A stretch of DNA of 64,000 nucleotides from Sphagnum magellanicum (taxonomy: Eukaryota > Streptophyta > Sphagnopsida > Sphagnales > Sphagnaceae), in the NCBI GenBank assembly GCA_021904315.1, contig CM038922.1, positions 4,439,347 to 4,503,346 of the forward strand. Reading direction: 5' to 3'. Positions 49,501-61,859 of the stretch are shown here, piece by piece. A program made the translations under genes and the position numbers. The notes beneath the pieces were generated by a model. That model made no database searches. It saw only the letters and a list, made by a program, of their open reading frames with translations, and was not told the DNA's origin. Numbering within the stretch: position 1 is the first letter of the stretch; each line of letters begins with the position of its first letter.

Positions 49501-51800
49501 TAAAAGGATATTAAGCACAATTGTTTTCAAAAGTGTACTCGAAAAAAAAAATTTCAAGATTTCTTTTGTCCTAGTTGGGATGTTTTGGGAAATTTTTTCC
49601 TAGTGTAAATTTGATTTCGTTTTCTTTTTCCTTTGGGGAAAATTTGCAAAAAAATTTATATAGTTAAATTTGAAGGGAATAAAACCTTGGAGGGAATCAT
49701 GGGAATTGATTAGGCTTGAAAGGATTTGAAACCCAATATTCAAATGACAAAATAAATTGTGAAAGTAAACTAAAATGGCCTACTTGAATATACTTCCATT
49801 TCAAACATAATTGAAAACTCAAGACAACTTGAGATCATCCATCATCCATGTCATTGGTTTTGTAAAAAAAAATTAGCTGAAACCGTGACATGCTTTGGAA
49901 ACATCCATGTACTAATTATGAGACTATTGTTGGAAACATGTGCCATACAAAAAAAATAGTTGCTTTTGGAATATTGAGCAAAAACTAGTGGCATGCACAT
50001 TGTTGCAAAAAACATATTACATTTAGATTTGGGCATACCAAGGGGCACACGCTATCACAACCATAGTGAACATGTAATTGAATTTGGATTATTTTTTTGG
50101 TATTGGGAAATACCAAAATAACACTAAAAGCTTGGAACACCAAGATTGAAAACACATGGAAACATGATAGCTAATGAATTTTTGAAACATGGAAACATCA
50201 ATAAGACATGTTAAAAATTTGGAGCTAATTGAAAACTTGAGAATCATACATGCAAATATAATTAAGATAATGAATGAGATGAAAAAACCAAAAGCTCAAC
50301 ATGTAACTAAATGTGAGATTTATGTGTTTAATAGCAAGGTCGTGAATGGGTGCAATCTTTCAAGTATAAAAATTTGTAATTCACCAAAAAAGGTATGTCA
50401 TGTAAAGCTCAAGGTTGAACCTACTTTTGGTTAGGAGGAGGGTTTTTTTTTGGTACTATACATTATAATATAATGTAATTTTTATATGGTATAAGAGTAG
50501 GTGGTTGCATGAATAAGCAATCCAAGAATTAGAAATGCCTCTTTACAATTTCAAAGATTTAAATGTAGTATTTCAAGCATAACTATTAATAATGTTAAAA
50601 AAACCAATTGCCAATGTTGATTGAAAATAATATTGTCATTGATAATATTTTGTTCAACAACAATATTAACCATTGGCATTGTGTTATTTCTTATAGTGTG
50701 TGTTTACCAAATTGATAAGTTGAATTGTATGAATTATAATACTTATTCAATTCGATTACACATGTTATTGATGAGAAGTGAATTTTGAGGAGTGGTTGAT
50801 AGATTTAAGCCAAATCGAAGGGCATCAAACATTGCTTGACATATATGGCTTGAAAGTTGAAAGATTGCAAGGCACAAGTAAACAAAACTATTCACTATAA
50901 TGATTTGTAGATACAAATTACAACATAATTAAATACCTTTAAAATAATGTGAGATAAAGTAAATATGAACATATAGATATGGACTTTCTTAAAGGGTAAT
51001 TCTTATGTTAGTGGAATAAGTTTTACTTTTACTAGGTAATTAGTTAGTTTAGTAGGGTAGCCCAATAAATTTACAAGTTGTTGGTAATAGGTTTACCTAC
51101 TACCTCCACCTACTTAAGAGGTGACACAAAATAATTTAGCTACTTCCCAAAAGGTGGTATTTGGAAAGTCAACTTAACTAGTTTTAGCTAGTTCTATAAG
51201 GGTTAATTGACGACCTAATTGCTATCAATAAAAGTGGGACTTAGAAGGGGTAAATTTGGAGGTGTTCATCTAATTTGTGAGGAAAGACGGTGGAGGGTTT
51301 TTGGAGGATAAGAGAGAAGGGGGAGAACCCTTTTGCTATTTTTCTACCTTTAGTTTTTTGGGGGTGTGAGATTCCCTCTTTCTACCACAATGAATGGAAT
51401 TCTTTCTACTTTTGTTGTATTTGGGACCTTGGAATATGAAGGGCATGGGGCTTTGTATGGAGAATTTAGAAGGTATTTCTTTTGTTTTGTGTACATGGAT
51501 GGAATATTCAAGTGGTGGTTTTTAGAATAAAAGAGATAGGGATGACATTATGCCACCTTCATGATAGGAACCACAATACTTAAAGGAGGTAACAAGGATG
51601 CTAAAGGTCCTTTTTGGATCCCATCCTCCTTCGGGTTTTTTTTTGGTTTACTCATTAAATGTTTTGTTGAGTTTTATATTTATTTCCTTTTGAAATAGTA
51701 TCATTGCCCCTACTAGGTAGTAATCCTATTGTAAAGTATAATTACTGTTAGTGGCATTATCTAACTTTGTTTCTTTGTTTTTATGTCTTTCAAGTTTCAT
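46520..51800. other. AT-rich spacer of decayed repeats
   Basis: No gene is recognisable. A hairpin-like stretch at about 50596-50702 ends in TTTCTTATAGTG, the complement of a CACTA-type start (CACTATAAGAAA). Its arms AACCAATTGCCAATG and CATTGGCATTGTGTT are imperfectly complementary, suggesting a small MITE. The region 50990-51420 has AATAAA and repetitive flanks that could belong to a long terminal repeat, but no second copy is in the window. Confidence 0.5.
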
Positions 51801-51819
51801 ATAAACAATACACCCTTTG

Positions 51820-52230
51820 TCATTAAAAGGTACTTTTATTACGTAGCAAAATTATCTACATGAAAATCACATTTAATTACATTTTCATGTTCAAAAGTGG
51901 GGTCATATGTTGGCAATGCCACAAGCAAATGATAGTTGCTTTGTTTACAACAAAAAATGAATACATGGTAATAGTTTTTGATCTTAAAAAGGTAGTAAAT
52001 TGGTTAAAACAACTTGTTAAAGAGATAATCACAATAGTTAATACTTGGAGGAAAGTAATAATTGAGGAATATATTTTGAATTCAAGTTTTGGATGGAAGA
52101 TTGGGATATATTTCCTTTTCCATTTTGATTTTGGATGTTAGCACATTTTGTAGAGTTTTGGGCTTTTTTTACATGTTGCACACATTGGATTTCTAAATGA
52201 AAAGGAGGATGTCATAGATTTTTTTTTTGG
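51820..52230 (+). pseudogene. Ty1/copia pol remnant (RNase H end) with possible 3' LTR start
   Basis: The frame 51860-52141 contains a copia-type RNase H segment: SGVICWQCHKQMIVALFTT, then NEYMVIVFDLKKVVNWLKQL, the relic of the SWQSKKQ...ALSTTEAEY...WLK pattern. LKRYFYYV upstream resembles the usual LKRIFRYV stretch. The catalytic Glu of the TEAEY motif appears as NEY. The gag, integrase and reverse transcriptase of this copy are not visible. At 52202-52212 a purine tract AAAAGGAGGA is followed by TGTCATAG, which could be the polypurine tract and 3' LTR start. Confidence 0.7.
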
Positions 52231-52549
52231 TGCAAAGTACAAAAATGTAGATACAATTGTTAATAAGTAGGTACTAAAAGTATAGTTTTAATTTTGAATT
52301 GTGTAGATTTTGTAAGTTTTGCATAATATTATTTTGTTAAAAGTGCATTTTTTTTTTGAATTATTATGAATTAAATGATAAGAAAATTAATGTTTAGCAT
52401 TTGGCAACCATCTTCGGTATGAATTTGGGGAAAGAAATCAAGATTTTTGTGACTTGTTGATTTTGTTGTTTCTAAAAACAAATAGGACATTATAAAAGGA
52501 CGTTCATGAGTTTTGGCATTTTCTTTCTTTTTTTTTATTTTTTAGGACA

Positions 52550-54863
52550 AGAATTTGAGTAGAGTAGCTGTCACAAGGGCTTTAGTCTAATAAAAAAAGT
52601 CTATCAAAAAGAACAACGGATGCAAAGAAACATGTTTAGAATGGTGACCCAAAGTTTGTAAAGGCAAATGGATCAAGTAACAAATCAAAAGGATGAAACT
52701 ATGGAATCAAAAGATAATGAATAGCATATGCATTAAGAATCAATGTAATTTTTCACACCAAAACGGGTGTAACATACAATACAATGTTTACCAAGAATCG
52801 AAAAGTGCCTTGCAAGGTATATGACACTTTCAAGCTTTTGGGACCATGATAAATATTTATTGGGAGAGCACAAAGGTGACCCATAAACCAAAATCATCAA
52901 TCCTTGAGGGAAACACAATTGGTATTCAACCCAAATGTTTGGGAAGAAAATGAAATTAGGACCATACATGTAGTTTTAAGGTAATGTGTGCAAGGAAGAA
53001 TAAAAAAGAATGTACAATCCTATGAACTCCAAAATACACATAATCAAAAATATATTCAACACAATTTTAAAAAGGAACAAGGATTGTAAACATCTAGATC
53101 AAGGATTAAAGTGTCAACTTGGTAATTTGCTTCACCTTCATATCAACAACCACTTGAAGAATGAGAAGAAGATTTGGACAATGATGAGGTTGGACATGTA
53201 ATGTTGCTCGTCATAGAGCTTGAACCACAAGAAAAGTGTTTGAAGGAATAACCATATGTGACTAAAGTGGTGTATCAACATCAAAAATTAGAACCTCAAT
53301 TGAAACATGGTACTTAGTCTATATTTATTTCTAAACAAAAGGAAATTATAGATAGTAGTGGATATAAAATATAAACCAATGAACCAAGGATGAAGTGGGA
53401 TAAAAAATGAATGGTCTAGTTTGGAAAATGGGTTTGGAATAAAAAGATTCCCAAGTGTGAATCATGTACCAAGACTTGTGCCTAACATGCAATCATTGTT
53501 AATGGGAAGAACATGTGATTTCTAATTTTCCTTTCATTGCAAAATTTGTACGACAAAGTTTTGTGAATCATGTTACAAACATGGTTCAAATCAGATTAAA
53601 CAAGGGAAGACCATAACATCAAGAAGTTGGGCAAGCAAACTTGGGTGGTACCATGCATAATTTAAGCTTGAAAAATTCAACACATAACACAGATGGCAAG
53701 GAAAGAACACCAATTGTGGTTCAAATTCATTAACCACTATTACATTCATATTCTATTCCCAATTGAATGCAATTGACAACCATTTTAATTGGGATGGGAT
53801 ACACCAAAACATATTCCATTCAACATGCGATTCCAATGCCCACAATTTGGGCCACTAAAGTAATGGCAACTTCAAATGAAATATACAACATTATGTCTAT
53901 CCACACTAAAATGTCACCAAATGTACAAATGCCTAAACCATCATCAAGAGGAATGGAATTAGGGGCAATTATAAAAGTGGTGAAAAAAAAAGGTTTATTA
54001 GTACAAATCTTAACTTAAATCCACAATATGGAACCAAAAAGTTCTAATGAGTTCTACATAAATAATAATTTTGTCAAATACTATATTAACAAACCCAATT
54101 ATAAGAATTCATGAAACATATTCATACGCTATCAGAGCAACACCAACTAATCATGTAACAATGAGACTTTCAATAATTAATTCTTATAACCCCATAGATG
54201 TGGTGTTAACTATAATGGCACCACCAACAACAATGTCTACTGGGTGCAAATAGGCTAATAGGAGCCACTAGTGCACCTCCTTAGGTGATTACTTTTTGGG
54301 GAATATTCTTGGAATAATCTCAAAAAATCTTCAAAAAAATCTTTAAAATTTTGTATTATTTTGTAAAGGTTTGTGTTAAAAATTTGCCAAAAATATGTCA
54401 CTTTCAAAGTTTTCCAAATCCATTTACAAGTCCTTTTACTACTTAAAAGTAATGGTTACAAGTCCTTTTGCACTACTATTGAAGGTCCATATATAGGAAT
54501 GAATAAGGCACCAATATAATAATAGAAGGAGTTGGCATTATTATGTGAAAAAAAAATCCCAGAGTTAATTGAAGCAAAAGAATTTCTTTTAGTACCACAT
54601 GGATCAAAAACCACAATAGCATTAATATGTCAAATTGCAACAAGGAAACTAAGCATGTACTATACAAATTACCACTACACCAACCATAATGTGCACACAT
54701 GTTAAAATAAGAAATAAAAAAAACCAACTATGGCAATGTTAAAAATTAATGCACGTGTAGCCAAACCACTTAGACAGTTGGCGTACCCTTGTCAAATTTG
54801 TGGCGTCATTGGGCATATTTTATCAAATTGTCCAAAATTCAATAAGATGAAACATGTTTAAAA
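52550..54863 (+). pseudogene. Ty3/gypsy gag remnant with zinc knuckle
   Basis: The C-terminal nucleocapsid motif is intact: CQICGVIGHILSNC at 54790-54831, spaced C-x2-C-x4-H-x4-C. It is followed by PKFNKMKHV and a stop. The knuckle binds the element's RNA in the particle (family knowledge). The upstream 2.2 kb holds broken frames (for example 53010-53201, 53767-54018 and 54071-54253) in several phases and should correspond to capsid, but I cannot align it reliably. Confidence 0.7.
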
Positions 54864-55504
54864 AAAAGGAAATAAAACTCCTAAAAAAAAATCTATAGTT
54901 GATGTGAAAGTTATGACTAAATTAATAAACATGGTGGATGTGCATGTGGCAACAACTAGAAGCAAGGAAACTAAAGTACATGTGTTCAGGGAATGGGAGC
55001 CAAAAAAAAAAAAAATTTGAATGTCACAAATTAGGAAGCAAAAAAACATCTAAAGAAATCCATGGTTGAAATTTGAAACCATACAATAGATGCAAGGCAT
55101 TACTCCACTCATGGATGTACCTCCAACAACATCAAGAGAATGGACTAGTACTAGTTGAGTAGGAATGCCAAATACAGTAATACTTGCAAAACTAGCAAAA
55201 CCACATCTATATTCTCGAAAATAAGCAAAACTTTTTTAATATATTAGTAAACAAGTGTTGGAAACCAAATATACGATCAACTTTGGACAATTGTTCAAAA
55301 TAGTTTCTAATCTTAATAAATACACACTATGAGAAATCACATCCTTTGCAATTTTTCCTATGCACTTAAAAATGTCCTTTAGAACTAGTTTGAGTTGCTA
55401 AAAAAAATGTGGGGATGCTTCAAATTAACACAATAAAATTTGGTAGTTTCACACATACTTAATATAGGCATAGTTGCAATTGCTATAAGTAATCACATGA
55501 CAAT

Positions 55505-55900
55505 CATTTAGGTACAAGTTGGAAAGACTACCATAGAGGATGTACTATATGGAGGGTCAAAAGTTAATATTATCATCAAACAATTGAAAACTAAGATTTA
55601 CCTAAACCAAAACCTACACCATATAACCTTAGGATGGCAGACCAAACCATTACCAAACCAATGGGATTAATTTAAGTTGATCTATGACTGCATGTACATG
55701 GCATACCTTATTTTGCCATGTTTATTGTACTACATAACAATGTGGTGAACTCTAATTAATCCATGTTGTTAAGTAGACCATGGTTATAAAGGGATGCAAA
55801 AGTGGCACACAATTAGGGCAATAATATGGTTACTATTTGGGGTAATGGAATAATTAAAACCATAGTTATAACCAAATAGTGTGAAGAGACCTCAAGTGTT
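55505..55900 (+). pseudogene. Ty3/gypsy aspartic protease remnant
   Basis: The segment TIEDVLYGGSKVNIII (about 55530-55580) is the active-site region. The DGGS expected of these proteases reads YGGS, so the catalytic Asp is lost. After a frameshift, YNLRMADQTITKPMGLI (about 55620-55672) and a VLHNNVVN...GNNMVTIWGNG stretch follow, as in retroviral-type proteases of plant gypsy elements. Several stops are present. Confidence 0.7.
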
Positions 55901-56458
55901 GATGTGCTATGATTTTCAAAATGTTATGTTTGTTACTAAGCATATTGAACTATTTTCTATAGGGAATATGAGCTTACTTGTGGGAATAGTTTTTTCAAAT
56001 ATGACTTCAATACATTTGTGGAAGAACTAACAACTAGAATAACAAATTTGATTATAGAGCTAAAGAATTAAAAAAAAGACAAGGTGGTAATAACCACAAA
56101 AATTTAAGATGAACTTGTATAATTGTTTTAACGGACAAAGTGTACCCTAAAACTTATTACCATCACAAACCAAGGAATGTACTTATTCATGAAACATTAA
56201 TCAAGGTAAAAGTACAAGAACTAGATATTGTTCACTAAACTTTGATTGAGGACCAACAATTGGTCAAGTTCAATTTGGGAACATAAAAAAGTATGCAATA
56301 CATTAAAGTGAATGCACATCATGTTCACAACAAGATGAATGCATTGGAGTAGTTATTTAAGTAGTAAAGGGATGGTTTCACTTGAACTTACAAAGACCTT
56401 AGAAGAATACCATTGGTGTTGGCTCAACACAAATAGAATTGGATACTTCTATTCCAGT

Positions 56459-56611
56459 CATAACAACAAAATGCATCCTTATACACCAAATGATTTCACT
56501 AAATTTTGAGTGAATTCACTAATCCCATTGAAGAAGACCTAATGGGGATGTAGTGAATTCATTATCCATTGAACCAGAACTAATGGATTGCATTTACATT
56601 TTGTAGTAGTG
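56459..56611. mobile_element. CACTA-type MITE inserted in gypsy pol
   Basis: 153 bp. The left end CATAACAACAAAATG and the complement of the right end, CACTACTACAAAATG, match at 12 of 15 positions. The interior word TTTCACTAAATTTTGAGTG is shared with 59600-59660 and, inverted, with 14870-14980. It splits the gypsy frame between a KIELDTSIP-like segment on the left and LAH-x-TRYKMNLNY on the right, segments that are adjacent in intact elements. Flanking AGT/ACT could be an imperfect 3-bp target duplication. Confidence 0.65.
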
Positions 56612-57382
56612 ACTAGCACATTAGACTAGGTATAAGATGAACCTTAACTATGTTGTAGTTGTTAAATAAGACATTGACAAGTTATTAGTAGTTAGATTCA
56701 TCAAACCCATAGAAAAAGCTACATGGTTATCACCCATCATCATAGTGCTAAAGAAGAATGGTAAATTCATAATTTGTGTAAATTTCCAAAAGTTGAATGT
56801 AACCATTAAGAAAGACTTGTATCCCTTACCCTTCATTGATGAAATACTAAACATAATAGCATGCCATAATGCTTATTCATTCCTAGATGGATATTCTAAT
56901 TATCGTCACATATTTATATATAACACTAGAGGACATATACAAAACAACTTTTGTAACATATTAAAGAGCATTTACATGGATAGTTATTTGGATTAAAAAT
57001 AGACCACCAACTTACCAAAAGGTAGTGAACCAAACCTTGAGGAGTACTTAGACAAATTCATGAAGATATTCCTAGATGATTTATAGTTTATAGTGACATG
57101 GATAATCCTCTATCCAAATTGAAACTATGCTTTTGACAAATGTAGAGAGTTTGGGATTAATTTCATTCTAGAAAAATGTGTTTTCATGGTGTTTTGGGAT
57201 GATAATGGGGTTTATAATGTCTAAGGAAGACAAACTACTAGATTTAAGAAAATCCAAACCATACTTAACATGCATGTACCTATCAATCCACATAAAATTC
57301 AAGTCTCTAATGGTATGGCACAATTATATCAATGTTTTATTAAAAACTTTGCATTTATTTTGGTTCCCATTACAAAGCTAAC
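56612..57382 (+). pseudogene. Ty3/gypsy reverse transcriptase remnant
   Basis: Clear reverse transcriptase: DIDKLLVVRFIKPIEKATWL, then SPIIIVLKKNGKFIICVNF, QKLNVTIKK, YPLPFIDEI, AYSFLDGYSNY (open frame 56745-56996). With frameshifts it goes on to RPPTYQKVVNQTL, the catalytic box as FLDDL (about 57069-57082), a KCREFGINF stretch, and NGMAQLYQCFIKNFAF (57309-57359). Stops precede the first domain and follow the FLDD box. The 5' end abuts the MITE at 56459-56611, and the 3' end is cut by the TIR element at 57403. Confidence 0.9.
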
Positions 57383-57402
57383 GTGGAAGATATAACCCTT
57401 TT

Positions 57403-58212
57403 GGGTGAAAGCACACTATTATGAGTCCTTTTGGGGCACTTTTGGGTCTAGTATTATAGTACATATAGTATAATTGTTCCAAAAGCATGGTACAGTTAAT
57501 TTTGGGTACCAATTTTGGTTTTTGGGCTTTACAATAATTATTTTTACAAAATTAGTGTTATGTAATATTATTATTGTTTAAATAATAAATTTTGTTATTT
57601 ATATTGAAAGATTTATGAGTATGTTTATAGTATAAATTATTATAATAGGGCCATTATCTCGTTTTGACTACACTAACTTTAGGGCTTCATTAATCACTAA
57701 AATAATCAATTTTAGTGGAATTTTAAAAATGGCCCATCTAGTTATGCTTGTCATTTTTATGTGGATGTGATTACTTATCAAAATTTCAATTTACCACACA
57801 TTTATTGCATCTTTGCTTAAAAAATTCATTTTTTGAGATGAAAATTTTCAAATTAGTCACATGGTATCCAAACATGGGTTCATATTATGTGAAATGACAT
57901 GGTTCAATATACATTCAACTTTCATAAAGATTAAAAATTATTTAAATTATTTTTGAAGTATATTTGTGGTTTTGATTACATAGGTACACTACATTTGTTT
58001 CCACAAATATACTCCTTGAGATCCCACTTTATAAAATGAAATGAAATAGTTTTTTTTATAATCTCTTGCCTAGGTTATATTTTAACATAATATGAAAAAA
58101 TGTTCTAAAAATCTTTCAAAAGTTTGAAGTGGGATACACTCAAACATGCACATCCATGGAAATTAGTATAATGTGACACCCCAAACTGGGCCACTATAGT
58201 GTGCTTTCACCC
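57403..58212. mobile_element. 810-bp TIR DNA transposon inserted in gypsy pol (family GGGTGAA)
   Basis: Terminal inverted repeats: left GGGTGAAAGCACACTATTAT, right complement GGGTGAAAGCACACTATAG, identical over the first 17 bases. It sits exactly between the reverse transcriptase and RNase H parts of the gypsy element and lacks any pol similarity itself. TTT on both sides may be a 3-bp target duplication. No transposase frame is visible, so it is non-autonomous. The superfamily is unresolved. The element at 62321-63823 has the same type of ends. Confidence 0.75.
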
Positions 58213-58690
58213 TTTTTGTAGACTACAAAATGTTAGGTGGCTCTGAAATGATCAATAAAAAATGTGTAAAAACACCAATTCTAAATATCCCCAAATTGGG
58301 AAGTAGAGTTTCATGTTCACACAAATGCTTCATTGTTGATAATAGGTGTTATGCTAGGCTACCCAAAATGTCACACAAAAACATGATCAACTTGTAATGT
58401 ATGCCTCATAGTTGTTGAATAATGTAAAAAGAAACTTTAATACTTAATGTACATAACATGAAACATTGGCAATAGTTTTTGAACTTCACAAGTTTAAACA
58501 CTATCTTTTAAGCGATAAATGTGTCTTCTATGTAGATCATGTGGCATTGGTCTAAATTTAGTTAATAAGCAATAGGTCTCAAGATGTATTACAAGATGGT
58601 TGTTACTCTTTTTGGAGTATGTAGTTTATAAACTAAAACATACCCATTTGGTAGCAAATGCACTATTTAGATTACTAGATTCCATAGAAC
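58213..58690 (+). pseudogene. Ty3/gypsy RNase H remnant
   Basis: It reads NWEVEFHVHTNASLLIIGVM (58291-58350), where the catalytic Asp of the usual HTDAS is changed to Asn, then LNLVNKQ, VSRCITRWLLLFLEYVVYKL and HLVANALFRLLD (about 58550-58682), matching the end of gypsy RNase H where ADALSR is expected. Stops are frequent between these blocks. It degrades the RNA strand of the hybrid in active elements; here it is dead. Confidence 0.8.
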
Positions 58691-58859
58691 CCATGCTAGT
58701 ATTTAATCAAACAATGGATGCAACTTTATTTCATATGTAACCACTTTGGTTAAAGGACGTTAAAAAGTTTCACTAATAGGATAAATGTTAGGGCCATTGA
58801 TTCAAAGTCAAAAACAGAGGTTGGTTAAAAGGGTAAAGCCATTGAAATTGAAAGATAGA

Positions 58860-59600
58860 GTTCTATATTATAGAATTGGCTAGGACAATAGGTTGCATGA
58901 ATGTGTAACCATAAAGGAAACATTGATAATCCTCATAGAATTGCATGAAGGAATTAATTATAGGAGGTCATTTTATAGTAGATATAACAACCAAAAAAAT
59001 CTTAGATGCAAGATATTGGTGGCCAACTTTGTTTTAAAGATGCAAGTAACTTCAACATATCATGTGACTCTTGTTAGAAAACTAAAGGACTTGCCATGCA
59101 AAAACCTAGCAAAGTTAGTCACTACATTATTGGAAGATAGATGTTATATAAGGAACATGTATGTATTGGTGGATATGTATTACATTACCAAATGGGCAAA
59201 GGAAAAATGTTCACCAACAGTGATACAATTATAATGAAGTTGTAATGTGAATTCATATTACCTAGGTTTGGGTGTTTATTAACCATAATCATTAACTAGG
59301 TGTGCATTTCATTAACAAAGCCATTAAATATTTAGACCACTTCATGTTGAAACATGTAAACTCAACCACCTATTATCCATAGGGAAATGGGTAGGTTGAA
59401 TCAACTAATAATGTCATTGGTACATTAATAACCAAATTGGTTAGTGAAAATAAATAGATTGGGATGAACATTTTCCCGCTACAATTTTCTTGTATAAAAT
59501 AACAAATAAGGTAAGGCTACATGTTATACCCCATACCAACTAATTTATGGACTACATCCATTCATGTCAACATTATATATTATTCTAGTCATCAATGGGC
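58860..59600 (+). pseudogene. Ty3/gypsy integrase core remnant
   Basis: The N-terminal zinc-binding part reads GGHFIVDITTKKILDARYWW (about 58966-59025) in one frame, then KNLAKLVTTLLED and NMYVLVDMYYITKWAKEK in the frame 58893-59234. The core goes on as GVHFINKAIKYL, MLKHVNSTTYYP and VESTNNVIGTLITKLVSEN with stops replacing Gln. The middle catalytic Asp (in the usual TDQG) is lost, where the sequence reads a stop followed by LG. The core ends at about TPYQL...YGLHP (frameshifted) where the CACTA-like element begins. Confidence 0.85.
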
Positions 59601-61827
59601 CAATATGCATCCAAATTCACTCTATGTTTCATTAGATTTTGAGTGAATTTGGATAGCTTTACCATGACAAAAGTGATTGACCCTTTAGTAAACAAGGACC
59701 TATTGCTATGGATAGTTGAATTAATTCATCAGTAACTAATGAAATAAGTAACTTGTGAAAATATTCACCACACCATTTCACTAGGCAATATTGTTGAATT
59801 AATAATTTACATATTTTATATAAGTTATAGAATAAAATAATTTATATTTTTGGTAATTTCATTAGTTTCATCCTATGAAATAGTGACATGTGTCATTACC
59901 TTGGGTAGGTTAATAAAACCTAACTTAGGTAAGTAGGCCACATAGTCAACCTATTTAGCCTAAGTGAATATTTAATCAACATACCACCATTGACCATGAT
60001 CACATTTTTGGTGAAGTTTGATCCTTGATCCCCCAAGGATGGAAGCAAACACCTTTATCACCAAATTACCTCATTTGTTGTGAACATAGACTACAATGCA
60101 TTCTATTTATCCAATATTTCATTTTAAACATTACACAAACATCAATTTTGAAATTTCATATCTTAAATAATTAAAGTTTATTTTTAATTTCTTTTCAATA
60201 ATGTACACAATTACATTTATTTCCTTTTGAAAATGTAAAGTCATTTGACCCAAAAAAATCTGAATATTGTTATTCAATAACATTTCAATAATCATTTATT
60301 TGAATTTTTAAAAAAAAATAATGGATAAGATTTTTGTTGATATAATAATACTAGTAAAATACTAAATTATTTTTAGCTATTGTAGGTTATTTCATCCTAG
60401 GCTACTTTCACAATTTTAATCTACTTTTGGCTATTGTAGTTATTTTAACATAGGTTTTTTTGGTAATTTAAAGCAATTTTGAACTATTTGACCCTAGGTT
60501 AGTTTTGGGTATCCTAGTTTTTTTTGGTTTCTTTGAGTTATATGGCCATTCTAAGTTATTGTTGGCTTTTTAAAAGTTATTTCACCTTGGGCTATTTTCG
60601 GCTATTCTTGGCTACTTTTGGCTAATGTAAATTATTTTACCCTACCTGCTATTTTCGACAATTCTAGGCAATTTTTTAAATTTTTGGCTACTTTAAATTA
60701 TTTCATCTATCATACTTTTGGCAATTTTAGGTTTTTTTGTGTTTTTTTACTATTTTTAGCTATTCCATATTAACCTATGTTTGGCTATTCTAGGCAATTT
60801 TTGGGCTATTATAGATAGGCTATTTTTGCTTATTTTAAACAATTCCACCTTAAATTACTTTCGCCTTTTATAGGCTATTCTAAATAGGGTGCTTTTGGTT
60901 ATTTTAAACCATTCCACCTAAGGTTACTTTCACCTTTTATAGGTTATTCTAGATAGGGTACTTTTGGTTATTTTAAACCATTCCACCCTAGGTTATTTTT
61001 GCCTATTATAGGCTACTCTAAATAAGGTACTTTTGGTTATTTTAAACCATTCCACCCTAGGTTATTTTTGCCTATTATAGGCTATTCTAAATAAGGTACT
61101 TTTGGTTATTTTAAATCATTCCGCCCTAATGCCTATTATAGGTTATTTTAAATAAGTTACTTTTGGTTATTTTAAATCATTCCACCTTAAGTTACTTTCA
61201 CCTATTATAGGCTATTCTAGATAGGCTACTTTTGGTTATTTTAAACCATTCCACCCTAGGTTACTTTCAACTATTATAGGCTATTCTAGATAGGTTACTA
61301 TTATTTATTATAAGTTATGCAACCCCATGCTATTTTTTCCCTATTTTAGGCTACTTTTGACTATTCACATTTCTACTAATGCATTGGCCAACATTGTAAC
61401 CAAAAATCCATATTTGGTTAGCATTTATGTGACATAAACCAATTAATGGCATTAAAACACCATTTTGGGTTGCAACAAAAGCAAATGCATGTATATTTAA
61501 GTTTTTCAATTGCATAACCCATTTTTTTAATAATTGTGAAATGTTTCAAATGAATTAGGTTGAATATATAACAAATTTGGTCCAAAACATAGGGTCCCAA
61601 TTCAACTATGAGTGGACATATAATTACATTGTGAATTGGGTCCAATGCGTAATAATCCAATTCTACTACAATAGATTCAACGAACTATATAATGAAATAA
61701 ATCTACTACATAGTGACCCATTTCAAGTATGGCAGATTGGGATTTAGGGCTAGAGTTAAAGTTATTGTACTATAAAGGCCCCATAGTGATGTAGGCTAAT
61801 GAACTACACCCACATTTTGTATTAGTG
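59600..61827. mobile_element. 2.2-kb CACTA-like element inserted in gypsy integrase
   Basis: The right end CATTTTGTATTAGTG (to 61827) is the complement of CACTAATACAAAATG, a CACTA-type end shared with 14870 and 56611. The left end (from 59600) is degenerate but carries ATGCATCC and TTTCATTAGATTTTGAGTG as in the MITE at 56459. GGG lies on both sides (59597-59599 and 61828-61830), a possible 3-bp target duplication as expected for CACTA. It separates the integrase core from its C-terminus. No transposase is visible; about 1 kb is occupied by tandem repeats. Confidence 0.55.
60360..61330. repeat. Minisatellite with 69-bp period inside the CACTA-like element
   Basis: CTTTTGGTTATTTTAAA recurs at 60892, 60961, 61030, 61099, 61160 and 61229; spacing is 69 except one 61-bp unit that has lost 8 bases. 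Each unit contains CCATTCCACCCTAGGTTA and TATTATAGGCTATTCTA. To the left (60360-60830) the same GGCTATT/TAGGCTA words persist in a degenerate array with shorter, irregular spacing, probably older copies. Confidence 0.9.
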
Positions 61828-61859
61828 GGGGACCATAAGGATGCAAGGCCAATGTGAAT

